Origin: Tragulus kanchil
Taxonomy: Eukaryota; Chordata; Mammalia; Artiodactyla; Tragulidae
Assembly: GCA_022376925.1 (NCBI GenBank)
Contig: JAIOJX010000026.1
Span: 202,592,400 to 202,656,399, forward strand
Length of the DNA stretch: 64,000 nucleotides
Reading direction: 5' to 3'
The position numbers and the translations under genes are program-made. Each line of letters starts with the position of its first letter. Position 1 is the first letter of the stretch. The notes beneath the pieces were generated by a model, which was given only the letters and a program-made list of their open reading frames with translations, was not told the DNA's origin and ran no database searches. Shown piece by piece: positions 47,640 to 58,859 of this stretch.

Positions 47640-47907
47640 AAATATGCTATGACCCCTTTAAATTTCGTTCTATCTACTTATTAAATGAGAAAGATGTCTT
47701 ATAGGCTCATTTAACTCAAAATTTCCATTAGGATTGGTTTGACTTGTAAGCTCAAAAAGGTCATTAAGAAATGACATTCCTCTTTTTATTCATCTAACTG
47801 CATAAATCTGACTCCGCCTCACGTTCCCAAGATTGTGGAAAATGCTATCTGAGTGACTTGTTTCTTCATCTACATCCTGGGAGAAAGCCCCTCCCCCATT
47901 GCACTTA
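47640..47907. other. Intergenic, nothing recognised
   Basis: No features seen. Confidence 0.4.
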
Positions 47908-48020
47908 TTTTTTGGCCACGCTGCACAGCATGTAGGACCTTAGTTCCCCAACCAGGGATCGAACCCATGCCACTGCAGTGGTAGCATGGAGTCTAGACCA
48001 CTGGACCTCCAGGGGAGTCC
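47908..48020 (-). mobile_element. CHR-type SINE fragment (minus)
   Basis: ttttttggccacgctgcaca, accagggatcgaacccatgc and gacctccaggggagtccc. Only the tRNA-like head and adjoining segment are present. Confidence 0.82.
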
Positions 48021-48154
48021 CATAGTGGTACTTATTACATGTGGATGCTGACTTTCCTGGCAGCAGAACTATTTTCAAAATCATATTGAGTCAGACATAT
48101 CTTTTCAGCAAGCAACTGCCTGTACCACCAGGCGGTCCATTTCAAAGAACATTA

Positions 48155-50367
48155 AGAATCGACTATTTTGTAGCTGGCAGAGTCCCATCTTTCCAATCAT
48201 GGAACTTCTTTCTAACAAAGTACAAAGCCTGAGTTCCTGTGCTAAGCCTACAGTAACGCATTCAGAGAAGAAGAGTTAAATTTATCTTCCTTTCTTTTTT
48301 TTTTTAGACCTTTTTTTTTTTTTTTTTTTTGGCATAGCCACCTGGCATGTGAGATCTTAGTTCGCAGACCAGGGATAGAACCCGTACCTGCTGCAGTGGA
48401 ATCACTAAGTCTTACCCACTGAACTGCCAGGGAAGTCCCTGTGTAATCTTTCTTCTCTTTTATCAATGATGAATTTTAAACCAATCCACCAAAAAGCCAT
48501 TACTTTAAATTGCAAACCCTATTTTAAGAAGATGAGGAGAATAAATTTTGAAACACTTATTTGCATCTTATTCTTAATTCTGTAGGAAAACTGAGGAATG
48601 AGAATTGTTTTTATTCTTCTTACATCCTATGAAACTTAATTCCATGTGTCCCATGGCCTGAACAGGAGGTAGGAGTTGTTCAGAATAAGTCCTTCCCTGC
48701 CCCACTAGTTCTTCTGTTCTGAAAGTACAGCCCACTGAGAGTGCAGGGGCCAGGACTGGCCAGATAAGAATGCTGGGAGTATGAGGTCCAGAGCCTGAGG
48801 AAGAACTGGTTGTTTGAGGTTCATGATCGGTAGCTGCCCGAACCCCAAAAGGATAAGACCTCCCTTATGAAGTGACTCAAAATTGGTAGAGGAACTAAAT
48901 GCATGCATGGGGGTTCCACTAATTCCTTTTTATTTTATGATTCTTCTCATATGGAGAGACCACCACAAAAGTCAAACACCAGATATCTCTCCATCCATAA
49001 CTCTCCATACCTCATAACTCTTCTTCTGTGGGAGAAAAAGCAACCATTCTGATGAATGAGTTAGGAAAAGGAATTAGGTCTGCCCATCCTGGGTCTTCTC
49101 CTTTCTTCTTTGCTCTGTTCTACTGTCAGTTTTCCAGTATCTACCCCAATGGATGTAAATTGCAGTTGCCCAGATCAGCGTTGGCTGGGCAGGTGAACCA
49201 GTCTAATTGGATGGGTGAACCTAACTCGGGAATTTAGTGTTACCAAACCATCTGGCCTTTTGATCTAGAATCGACTATTTTGTAGCTGGCAGAGTCCCAT
49301 CTTTCCAATCATGGAACTTCTTTCTAACAAAGTACAAAGCCTGAGTTCCTGTGCTAAGCCTACAGTAACGCATTCAGAGAAGAAGAGTTAAATTTATCTT
49401 CCTTTCTTTTTTTTTTTAGACCTTTTTTTTTTTTTTTTTTGGCATAGCCACCTGGCATGTGAGATCTTAGTTCGCAGACCAGGGATAGAACCCGTACCTG
49501 CTGCAGTGGAATCACTAAGTCTTACCCACTGAACTGCCAGGGAAGTCCCTGTGTAATCTTTCTTCTCTTTTATCAATGATGAATTTTAAACCAATCCACC
49601 AAAAAGCCATTACTTTAAATTGCAAACCCTATTTTAAGAAGATGAGGAGAATAAATTTTGAAACACTTATTTGCATCTTATTCTTAATTCTGTAGGAAAA
49701 CTGAGGAATGAGAATTGTTTTTATTCTTCTTACATCCTATGAAACTTAATTCCATGTGTCCCATGGCCTGAACAGGAGGTAGGAGTTGTTCAGAATAAGT
49801 CCTTCCCTGCCCCACTAGTTCTTCTGTTCTGAAAGTACAGCCCACTGAGAGTGCAGGGGCCAGGACTGGCCAGATAAGAATGCTGGGAGTATGAGGTCCA
49901 GAGCCTGAGGAAGAACTGGTTGTTTGAGGTTCATGATCGGTAGCTGCCCGAACCCCAAAAGGATAAGACCTCCCTTATGAAGTGACTCAAAATTGGTAGA
50001 GGAACTAAATGCATGCATGGGGGTTCCACTAATTCCTTTTTATTTTATGATTCTTCTCATATGGAGAGACCACCACAAAAGTCAAACACCAGATATCTCT
50101 CCATCCATAACTCTCCATACCTCATAACTCTTCTTCTGTGGGAGAAAAAGCAACCATTCTGATGAATGAGTTAGGAAAAGGAATTAGGTCTGCCCATCCT
50201 GGGTCTTCTCCTTTCTTCTTTGCTCTGTTCTACTGTCAGTTTTCCAGTATCTACCCCAATGGATGTAAATTGCAGTTGCCCAGATCAGCGTTGGCTGGGC
50301 AGGTGAACCAGTCTAATTGGATGGGTGAACCTAACTCGGGAATTTAGTGTTACCAAACCATCTGGCC
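48155..50367. repeat. Direct tandem duplication 17 (48155-49257 / 49267-50367), offset ~1111 bp
   Basis: Restarts at agaatcgactattttgtagc after a ~9-base filler. A poly(T) run is 20 T in copy 1 and 18 T in copy 2. Apart from the SINE, no gene or repeat is recognised in the block. Confidence 0.95.
48298..48438 (-). mobile_element. CHR-type SINE (minus) with poly(T)
   Basis: A poly(T) tract, then ggcatagccacctggcatgt, accagggatagaacccgtac and ctgccagggaagtccc. Duplicate at 49408-49548. Confidence 0.85.
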
Positions 50368-50982
50368 ATTCTTTCCAACACCATTTTATCAGTATCTAAA
50401 ATGGCATTTGATCTCCATCTACACTTTTCCTGCGTTTATTTCTCAGTTGGTCCTGAACTTAAGCAGTAGGCAAAAGGGACCACTATTTATTAACCCCTTC
50501 AGATACCAACAAATAAGAGTCATAACCTTAGACAGATAAGGAACAGATCTTTCTGTTCTCTTTGACTAATAACTCATTCATTTATTCAGTAAATGCTAAT
50601 TGACTACCCTTCATGTACTAGGCACAGTTCTCAGTAGTATGAATGTAACAGGTAAGTTTCTCAACCACAATGATGTGGTGAAGACTAGAAACTTTTCTTG
50701 TTGACTCACCATGCATGTCTTCAGATCCTCAAGACACTCTCCCCAACATGGGGGACATATTTAATTTAGAACAAATAATTCAATCTTTCCTATATGTGAA
50801 TACCGTAGATCATATTCATAACTGCTACAAGTTTTTTTTTTTTTAATTTTGCAAAGGTAGCTGTTACTGAGAGATTTGGAGAGTAGAAAAGGAAGGGGGA
50901 AACTAGGGCCTTCCCTCATTCTAGTTACATGGACAGTGTAAAAGTTGATCTCTTTTTTTTTTTTTTCCACAAAGCCATTTTT
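50368..50982. other. Single-copy intergenic DNA, L2-like patch
   Basis: attcatttattcagtaaatg with aggcacagttctcagtagta near 50575-50660 resembles L2. Nothing else recognised. Confidence 0.4.
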
Positions 50983-51205
50983 GGGCTTCCCAGATGACGC
51001 TAGTGGTAAAGAACCAACCTACCAATACAGGAGACGTAAGAGATATGGATTCAATCCCTGGGCTGGGAAGATTCCCCTGGAGGAGGGCATGACAACCTAC
51101 TCCAGTAGTCTTGTCTGGAGAAGTCCATGGACAGGGGAGCCTGGCGGCAATCGTCCATGGGGTTGCAAAGAGTCAGACATGACTGGAGTGACTGAGCACA
51201 GTCTA
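50983..51205 (+). mobile_element. Bov-tA SINE
   Basis: gggcttcccagatgacgcta, ggattcaatccctgggctgg, ccagtagtcttgtctggaga and agtcagacatgactggagtg. Complete. Confidence 0.9.
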
Positions 51206-52505
51206 TTCTTATTTGGGGGCAAAAAATCCTAAATTGGAGTAATTAGACTGAAAGAGTGGAAGTTTAAAATACTAAATAATGAGAAAAAATAGATATGAAG
51301 CAAACAAAATCAGACTTTTCTAACAAAAACTCACACTCCTAAATGATTTTTTAAACAAACCAAAACAGTTATATAAATGTTAAAAATAAAAGGCTAAACG
51401 TGGCATTTTGTTCTCTCCATACAAAAATTGTTAGAATTATTTTAGGGAGAATGAAATCCAAAAATGTTAACTTAAGGGTTGTCAGATTTAACATAATCTC
51501 TAAATAGCTGGATGGGAAAAACACCATATTTCTGAGGAGTGAATATTACTTAATACGATAGAATAAAAACAAGACATTTTATCTTCCTCAAGACTTTTGA
51601 AAAATACATTGCAGTCTCTATTCCTTACTTATCTCAGAACTCCAAGAAAAAGTATTTGAAGACCTTAAAATTATAAAGATTATTCTGTCATGTCTAATTC
51701 ATATGTTTGACCAGAGCCACATGCCAAAAACGTTTAAATTTTTTCCATTTTCTTCTCACTTACCATAATACTTGCCAAACTCAAAAGGGGAGAGTAAGAG
51801 AGATATTTAGTTTAGCTAAGATTTTTTTTTAAATATGTAGGGAAAAAAGACATACGACAATACCAGTTCCTACCGTGCTCTAATCACAGAATGTTGGGTT
51901 TAGTTTGCATAATAGTTGTTGCAAAACTTGTTCCTTAGAAAGTAGCTCTGGCTCTCAGTCAAATGGTGAAGTGGGCAAATACTCTTCCGGCCCAACTTTC
52001 TTACTACCTGGGCTCCTCTCCACCCTTCTTCCCCTGTGGTCTCTCTACTTCCCTACTAGAATATTCCTAATTTGGAGCCAGTGAATCTCCCCAGGTAAAT
52101 TTTAAGGATATGCAAATAAGAAATGCAAGTGAGCAGCCTGAGTTAGGAGAAGACTTCTATATAAGTCTGTATCTACATCTGTATTATGAGGTCACACTGT
52201 GCTATACTTGTTTACGCATCTGACTCTCCCACTGGACTGAGAATTGTGCAGCTCCTTCTTATTCATGTTTGTAACCCTCATCCCTAGCTTGGGTCATGGC
52301 ACAAAGTAGGCAGTCAATTTATTTTTGATGAATTTATAATGAATATTTTCACATTTGGACACTTTGACAATATGTGTCCTGTCTTTACTCATCTTAACTG
52401 CTACTTCTAATTCCATTTACATCTTTCCTCAAAAAGTGCATTTGAAAATTGGATCTGAGTAATCTAAATGGAAATGGAACTTCCGTGGAGTGTAAGCAGA
52501 AAGCA
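51206..52505. other. Single-copy AT-rich intergenic DNA
   Basis: The only patch I can tentatively name is L2-like, 52190-52325 (cccactggactgagaattgt, gcacaaagtaggcagtcaat). No gene. Confidence 0.4.
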
Positions 52506-52872
52506 ACTTTACTCTTCCTCTTTATTGCCTTTCAAATCTGCCCTGTGGAGGTATATCTTCTCTGTCTTTTGAATAAAATTTAAGGCAGACCCTCCCTAAG
52601 AATCTTATAATAACTCTCAGTAATTAAAAAAAGAGAGAAGACATCTAGTTGTTTCTTATTATAGGAACAGCTTTATTTTAATATCACTGTTTTTGGTTCC
52701 ATGTATAGTAAGAGATCCAAACCTATTAAGAGATTGACTGCTTCTTCTTTATCCATCTCAAGCTGACCTCAGGCTGGAAACTTGCAATGGGCGGAAAGGG
52801 CATGGTCAGTTTCCTTTCTATTCCCTTGAGCTTCTTTCTCTCCTCTCTACCAGCTGATCCTATCTCTTCGAA

Positions 52873-52888
52873 ACCGCCACCTATTGGG
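52873..52888 (-). promoter_or_regulatory. Weak CTCF-like match
   Basis: accgccacctattggg; its reverse complement agrees with CCASYAGRKGGCRS at about 12 of 14 positions. Duplicate at about 53987-54002. Sequence match only. Confidence 0.2.
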
Positions 52889-53489
52889 GATGCGTGATGG
52901 AAGTTCCAAGCTGACTTTTTTCTTTGAGCGCACCTGCACATTCTCAGGCCCCCTGTGACATGGACGATGTATCCCCTAACTGAACAACTGTAACAGCCCC
53001 AAACTTCAGCACCAGACCCACTGGGTTTCTGTTGCCCTGATACTAAGAGAATTAGGTCACTGGGATGCTCTCTTATGTAGATTTCTTCTAGATGGATTTA
53101 GTTGCAAACCTCACTGTCCACTTGGTCCACAGTATGCTCAAGCATCCTTGAGTACACCTCCTTTTCCTCACTGCGGCCCTCTTTGCTTTCCCTGTCTTCA
53201 CATAAGGACTTCTGCTTAGCCTTTTAGCTTCGTCCTCTTATGCATGGCTCCAAAATGTTCCCCCACAGTAAGAAACACTCATAAAGCTTTGCAAGTGTAT
53301 CTCTGAAGCCCTTCTCACTAGATTTAAATAAAGGGGTAGTATCCCTCTCCTTTCCATATATCTGGTTTCGGAAAAGAAAAGAAACTCAGATTGACAGCAA
53401 GTTTTTTCATAGAAACTCATGCTTCAGCCTTGATTTCTTACACCCTCTGATGTATGTTAAGATGTGAGGGTCACATAAACAGCTTTAAA

Positions 53490-53536
53490 AATTATTTATT
53501 TAGTTTAATTGGAGGATAATTACTTTACAATGTAAT
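53490..53536 (-). mobile_element. L1 3' terminus (minus), truncated by the duplication
   Basis: tttaattggaggataattac and tttacaatgt are the reverse complement of the ruminant L1 3' end also seen at 14950. The fuller copy starts at 54601. Confidence 0.75.
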
Positions 53537-54652
53537 CAGGGAGGCCTGGTGTGCTGTAGTCCATGGGGCTGCAAAGAGTCAGACACGACTTAGTGATTGA
53601 ACAAAATATTGTGATGGTCTCTTTACTCTTCCTCTTTATTGCCTTTCAAATCTGCCCTGTGGAGGTATATCTTCTCTGTCTTTTGAATAAAATTTAAGGC
53701 AGACCCTCCCTAAGAATCTTATAATAACTCTCAGTAATTAAAAAAAGAGAGAAGACATCTAGTTGTTTCTTATTATAGGAACAGCTTTATTTTAATATCA
53801 CTGTTTTTGGTTCCATGTATAGTAAGAGATCCAAACCTATTAAGAGATTGACTGCTTCTTCTTTATCCATCTCAAGCTGACCTCAGGCTGGAAACTTGCA
53901 ATGGGCGGAAAGGGCATGGTCAGTTTCCTTTCTATTCCCTTGAGCTTCTTTCTCTCCTCTCTACCAGCTGATCCTATCTCTTCGAAACCGCCACCTATTG
54001 GGGATGCGTGATGGAAGTTCCAAGCTGACTTTTTTCTTTGAGCGCACCTGCACATTCTCAGGCCCCCTGTGACATGGACGATGTATCCCCTAACTGAACA
54101 ACTGTAACAGCCCCAAACTTCAGCACCAGACCCACTGGGTTTCTGTTGCCCTGATACTAAGAGAATTAGGTCACTGGGATGCTCTCTTATGTAGATTTCT
54201 TCTAGATGGATTTAGTTGCAAACCTCACTGTCCACTTGGTCCACAGTATGCTCAAGCATCCTTGAGTACACCTCCTTTTCCTCACTGCGGCCCTCTTTGC
54301 TTTCCCTGTCTTCACATAAGGACTTCTGCTTAGCCTTTTAGCTTCGTCCTCTTATGCATGGCTCCAAAATGTTCCCCCACAGTAAGAAACACTCATAAAG
54401 CTTTGCAAGTGTATCTCTGAAGCCCTTCTCACTAGATTTAAATAAAGGGGTAGTATCCCTCTCCTTTCCATATATCTGGTTTCGGAAAAGAAAAGAAACT
54501 CAGATTGACAGCAAGTTTTTTCATAGAAACTCATGCTTCAGCCTTGATTTCTTACACCCTCTGATGGATGTTAAGATGGGAGGGTCACATAAACAGCTTT
54601 TTAAAAAATTATTTATTTAGTTTAATTGGAGGATAATTACTTTACAATGTAA

Positions 54653-54721
54653 TCAGGGAGGCCTGGTGTGCTGTAGTCCATGGGGCTGCAAAGAGTCAGA
54701 CACGACTTAGTGATTGAACAA
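54653..54721 (+). mobile_element. Bov-A / BovB 3' tail
   Basis: gaggcctggtgtgctgtagt, ggggctgcaaagagtcagac and cgacttagtgattgaac. Inserted in the L1 3'UTR. Also at 53537-53606 and 55738-55804 through duplications 18 and 19. Confidence 0.85.
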
Positions 54722-54947
54722 AATATTGTGATGGTCTCTGCCATATATCAACATGAATCTGCCAGAGGCACACATGTGCCCCTCCCTCCTGAGCTCCTCT
54801 CCTACCTTCCTTCCCATCCCATCCCTCCAGGTTGTCACAGAGCACTGGTTCTGGGTGCCTGGTGTCATACATCCAACTCCAATGGCTACCTATTTTGTAT
54901 ATGGTAATGTATATGTCACTGGGCAGAAATAGCACACACATCTATTG

Positions 54948-55142
54948 GGCTTCCCTGGTGGCTCAGATGGTAAAGAACTAGCCTCCAGTGCAGGAGACTT
55001 GGGTTTGATCCCTGGGTTGGGAAGATCCCCTGGAGAAGGAAGTGCCACCGCACTCTTGCCCGCAGAGTTCCATGGGCAGAGGAGCCTGGGCTACAACCCA
55101 TGGCATTGTAAAGTGTTGGACACAACTGGGTGACTGACACTT
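54948..55142 (+). mobile_element. Bov-tA SINE
   Basis: gggcttccctggtggctcag, gggtttgatccctgggttgg and ggacacaactgggtgactga. Well preserved, nested in L1. Duplicate at 56028-56222. Confidence 0.92.
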
Positions 55143-55259
55143 TACTAAAGTACATGTTTCAATGCTATTCTCTTAAATCATTCCCCCTTCTTCTTCTCCG
55201 ACCTCATTTCTTGCTAGCTTTATGTAGGAGGTGCAGCACCTCACTTAAGAATGTGAGAG

Positions 55260-55536
55260 GGCTTCCCTGGTAGTCCAGTGGGTAAGGACACAGCCTTGCA
55301 GTGCAAGGGGCGCCGGTTCGATCCCTGGCCTGGGAAGATCCCATGTGCCGTGGAGTGGCTAGACCTATGCGTCCAACTACCGAGCCAGAGCTCTGGAGCG
55401 CATGAGCCCAGAACCAGTGCTCTGCTGTGGGAGAGGTCACTGCGATGGGAGGCCCACACAGGCCAAAGAACAAAGATAGATGAGAATAGATAAATGAAAG
55501 ACCAATAGAAGTGGCAAAAAAAAAAAAAAAAAAAAC
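55260..55536 (+). mobile_element. CHR-2-type SINE
   Basis: ggcttccctggtagtccagt, gccggttcgatccctggcct, gagccagagctctggagcgc and gaccaatagaagtggc, then poly(A). Full length. Duplicate at 56340-56613. Confidence 0.9.
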
Positions 55537-56786
55537 CAACGTGAGAACATTTCCTACCTATGATTTTTGACTCAACCTTTTGAAGCTATAGCCAAAATTG
55601 AGAGTAAAAGTGTCCTATTTTAAAACCTATACAAATACAAAAGATGGGGTTTACAGTCACCTGTTGCTTCAAACTTAGATTCTTTTCAAAATATAGGGTT
55701 AGGTTTAATTGGAGGATAATTACTTTACAATGTAATCAGAGGCCTGGTGTGCTGTAGTCCATGGGGCTGCAAAGAGTCAGACACGACTTAGTGATTGAAC
55801 AAAATATTGTGATGGTCTCTGCCATATATCAACATGAATCTGCCAGAGGCACACATGTGCCCTCCCTCCTGAGCTCCTCTCCTACCTTCCTTCCCATCCC
55901 ATCCCTCCAGGTTGTCACAGAGCACTGGTTCTGGGTGCCTGGTGTCATACATCCAACTCCAATGGCTACCTATTTTGTATATGGTAATGTATATGTCACT
56001 GGGCAGAAATAGCACACACATCTATTGGGCTTCCCTGGTGGCTCAGATGGTAAAGAACTAGCCTCCAGTGCAGGAGACCTGGGTTTGATCCCTGGGTTGG
56101 GAAGATCCCCTGGAGAAGGAAGTGCCACCGCACTCTTGCCCGCAGAGTTCCATGGGCAGAGGAGCCTGGGCTACAACCCATGGCATTGTAAAGTGTTGGA
56201 CACAACTGGGTGACTGACACTTTACTAAAGTACATGTTTCAATGCTATTCTCTTAAATCATTCCCCCTTCTTCTTCTCCGACCTCATTTCTTGCTAGCTT
56301 TATGTAGGAGGTGCAGCACCTCACTTAAGAATGTGAGAGGGCTTCCCTGGTAGTCCAGTGGGTAAGGACACAGCCTTGCAGTGCAAGGGGCGCCGGTTCG
56401 ATCCCTGGCCTGGGAAGATCCCATGTGCCGTGGAGTGGCTAGACCTATGCGTCCAACTACCGAGCCAGAGCTCTGGAGCGCATGAGCCCAGAACCAGTGC
56501 TCTGCTGTGGGAGAGGTCACTGCGATGGGAGGCCCACACAGGCCAAAGAACAAAGATAGATGAGAATAGATAAATGAAAGACCAATAGAAGTGGCAAAAA
56601 AAAAAAAAAAAAACCAACGTGAGAACATTTCCTACCTATGATTTTTGACTCAACCTTTTGAAGCTATAGCCAAAATTGAGAGTAAAAGTGTCCTATTTTA
56701 AAACCTATACAAATACAAAAGATGGGGTTTACAGTCACCTGTTGCTTCAAACTTAGATTCTTTTCAAAATATAGGGGTTAGGTTTC

Positions 56787-57107
56787 TGGTTCCAAATGCT
56801 AAGTGAGTATACGGATTATAACTAGAAAAACAGAAGGAGGAAAATGAGGCAGTGAGATTCCAGTGATCTCTGGAATATGGAAAGAAGACCAGTTTTTGAA
56901 TGACAAGCCATTCTGAGCACTCTCAGAAGAAGGTGGCACCCGTTTTTTCAAGCCCCACAGAAGCTAAGCTCAGCATCAGTGGGTTCAGGACAGGAGTAGG
57001 AGGTGGGAGGTGGCCTTCATTGGAAGGTTTTCAATAGAATGTGGTGCTAGTGGCTGTCTTTCCATCTGTCTTCCCTCACCTCACACTTAACAAGTCACTG
57101 GCCAAGT
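56787..57107. other. Single-copy intergenic DNA
   Basis: No repeat or gene recognised. Confidence 0.4.
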
Positions 57108-57329
57108 GCTGTCTTTAAGAAAGTACTTAAGTACTTCAAGACAGGAGAAAAAAAAACAGAGGGTATGGTGTCTAAAGAAAGGGATGACTTATCACACTGG
57201 GCTTAGGGTTACAAGAGTGGACACTGGCCAATAAGAATGAAGCCCTAGTCTTTTTGCAAGCAAAATTAGCCTATATGTCCTCTTCAGGGTTTCCACCCAA
57301 AAGCAAACCCTATCATTCAATGCATGTGT

Positions 57330-57330
<1 letters not shown>

Positions 57331-57370
<40 letters not shown>
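57331..57370. repeat. (CA)20 microsatellite
   Basis: Pure CA run after tgcatgtgtg. The duplicate at about 58396-58434 has 19 units. Confidence 0.93.
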
Positions 57371-57375
<5 letters not shown>

Positions 57376-57841
57376 CCTCTATAGCATGCTGGTTTCAGGA
57401 AGAGCCTTGTTGGAAGGACAGAACTACTCAGTGCCTTTGGAAACCGTGCCAATCACCTCTATATACCAGTCTATTCTTCATGTAGAAATAGGAAAGAGCA
57501 GCCAAGGACCATCAGATCCCAGATAAAGGGATCTGGGCAGACCCCAGAGGCTCTCTGTGTTGGAAGCAGGGAGGACCCCAGTCTCTCACATCTTATAGAG
57601 AAGCCTGGTTGATCTGGGGAGTCGCTGAACACATGATGGAGCATTCCAGCAAGGACAACCTGATTCCTTTTGCTCTTGTTTCATATAAAGTGAGCATAAC
57701 AGTGATCTTGGATGTGAAGAGAAAAATCTTTGGCCTGAGGTACTGAGAAGTCTGAGCTTAGAAGCTGCTTTATTTAGGAACGTTTTGAGTAATGCTAGCT
57801 GTCCACATCTGGAGAATTTTAAGCCCTGCTAAGTGAGAAGC

Positions 57842-58052
57842 TGGGCTTCCCAGGTGGTACTAGTGGTAAAGAGCCCACCTGCCAGTGCAGGAGACATGGG
57901 TTTGATCTCTGGGTCAGAAAGATCCTCTGGAGAAGGAAATGGCAGCCCACTTCAGTGTTCTTACCTGGAAAATCCCATGGATAGAGGATCCTGGTGGGCA
58001 ACAGTCCATGGTATTGCAAAGAGTCGGACATGACTGAGTAACTGAGCACTCA
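57842..58052 (+). mobile_element. Bov-tA SINE (copy 1 of 3)
   Basis: gggcttcccaggtggtacta, gggtttgatctctgggtcag, cagtgttcttacctggaaaa and agtcggacatgactgagtaa. The same insertion appears at 58903-59113 and 60021-60231. Confidence 0.92.
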
Positions 58053-58394
58053 CTCAAGTGAGAAGTTGGATTTTGGTACCAGTCCTCCACCCCAATGGAG
58101 GCAGGTAGAGCACTTGATTACAGAGGAAATTTCATGTTCTGCCCCTAAGAGGAGTGAACCATCAGGCAGTCAGCTGTCTTTAAGAAAGTACTTAAGTACT
58201 TCAAGACAGGAGAAAAAAAAACAGAGGGTATGGTGTCTAAAGAAAGGGATGACTTATCACACTGGGCTTAGGGTTACAAGAGTGGACACTGGCCAATAAG
58301 AATGAAGCCCTAGTCTTTTTGCAAGCAAAATTAGCCTATATGTCCTCTTCAGGGTTTCCACCCAAAAGCAAACCCTATCATTCAATGCATGTGT

Positions 58395-58438
<44 letters not shown>

Positions 58439-58859
58439 CCTCTATAGCATGCTGGTTTCAGGAAGAGCCTTGTTGGAAGGACAGAACTACTCAGTGCCTT
58501 TGGAAACCGTGCCAATCACCTCTATATACCAGTCTATTCTTCATGTAGAAATAGGAAAGAGCAGCCAAGGACCATCAGATCCCAGATAAAGGGATCTGGG
58601 CAGACCCCAGAGGCTCTCTGTGTTGGAAGCAGGGAGGACCCCAGTCTCTCACATCTTGTAGAGAAGCCTGGTTGATCTGGGGAGTCGCTGAACACATGAT
58701 GGAGCATTCCAGCAAGGACAACCTGATTCCTTTGCTCTTGTTTCATATAAAGTGAGCATAACAGTGATCTTGGATGTGAAGAGAAAATCTTTGGCCTGAG
58801 GTACTGAGAAGTCTGAGCTTAGAAGCTGCTTTATTTAGGAACGTTTTGAGTAATGCTAG

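Larger units (their letters stand above)
52506..54738. repeat. Direct tandem duplication 18 (52506-53622 / 53621-54738), offset ~1114 bp
   Basis: Restarts at ctttactcttcctctttatt. Late differences: gatgtatgttaagatgtgag versus gatggatgttaagatgggag, and the A-run in gctttaaaaatt versus gctttttaaaaaatt. Confidence 0.95.
54601..55205 (-). mobile_element. L1 3'UTR (minus), interrupted by Bov-A and Bov-tA
   Basis: Three L1 pieces in register: 54601-54652 (ggaggataattactttacaa), 54722-54945 (gccatatatcaacatgaatc, ggttgtcacagagcactggt) and 55143-55205 (gtacatgtttcaatgctatt). They are separated by a Bov-A tail and a full Bov-tA. Duplicate at 55703-56285. Confidence 0.85.
54620..56786. repeat. Direct tandem duplication 19 (54620-55700 / 55703-56786), offset ~1081 bp
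   Basis: Restarts at gtttaattggaggataatta. Poly(A) in the SINE is 20 versus 18 A, cccctccc versus ccctccc near 54780/55860, and atagggttagg versus ataggggttagg at the copy ends. Confidence 0.95.

Noticed and set aside
57331..57370. (CA)n tract as a regulatory Z-DNA element
   Set aside because: CA repeats of this length are common microsatellites; nothing in the surrounding sequence supports a specific role.
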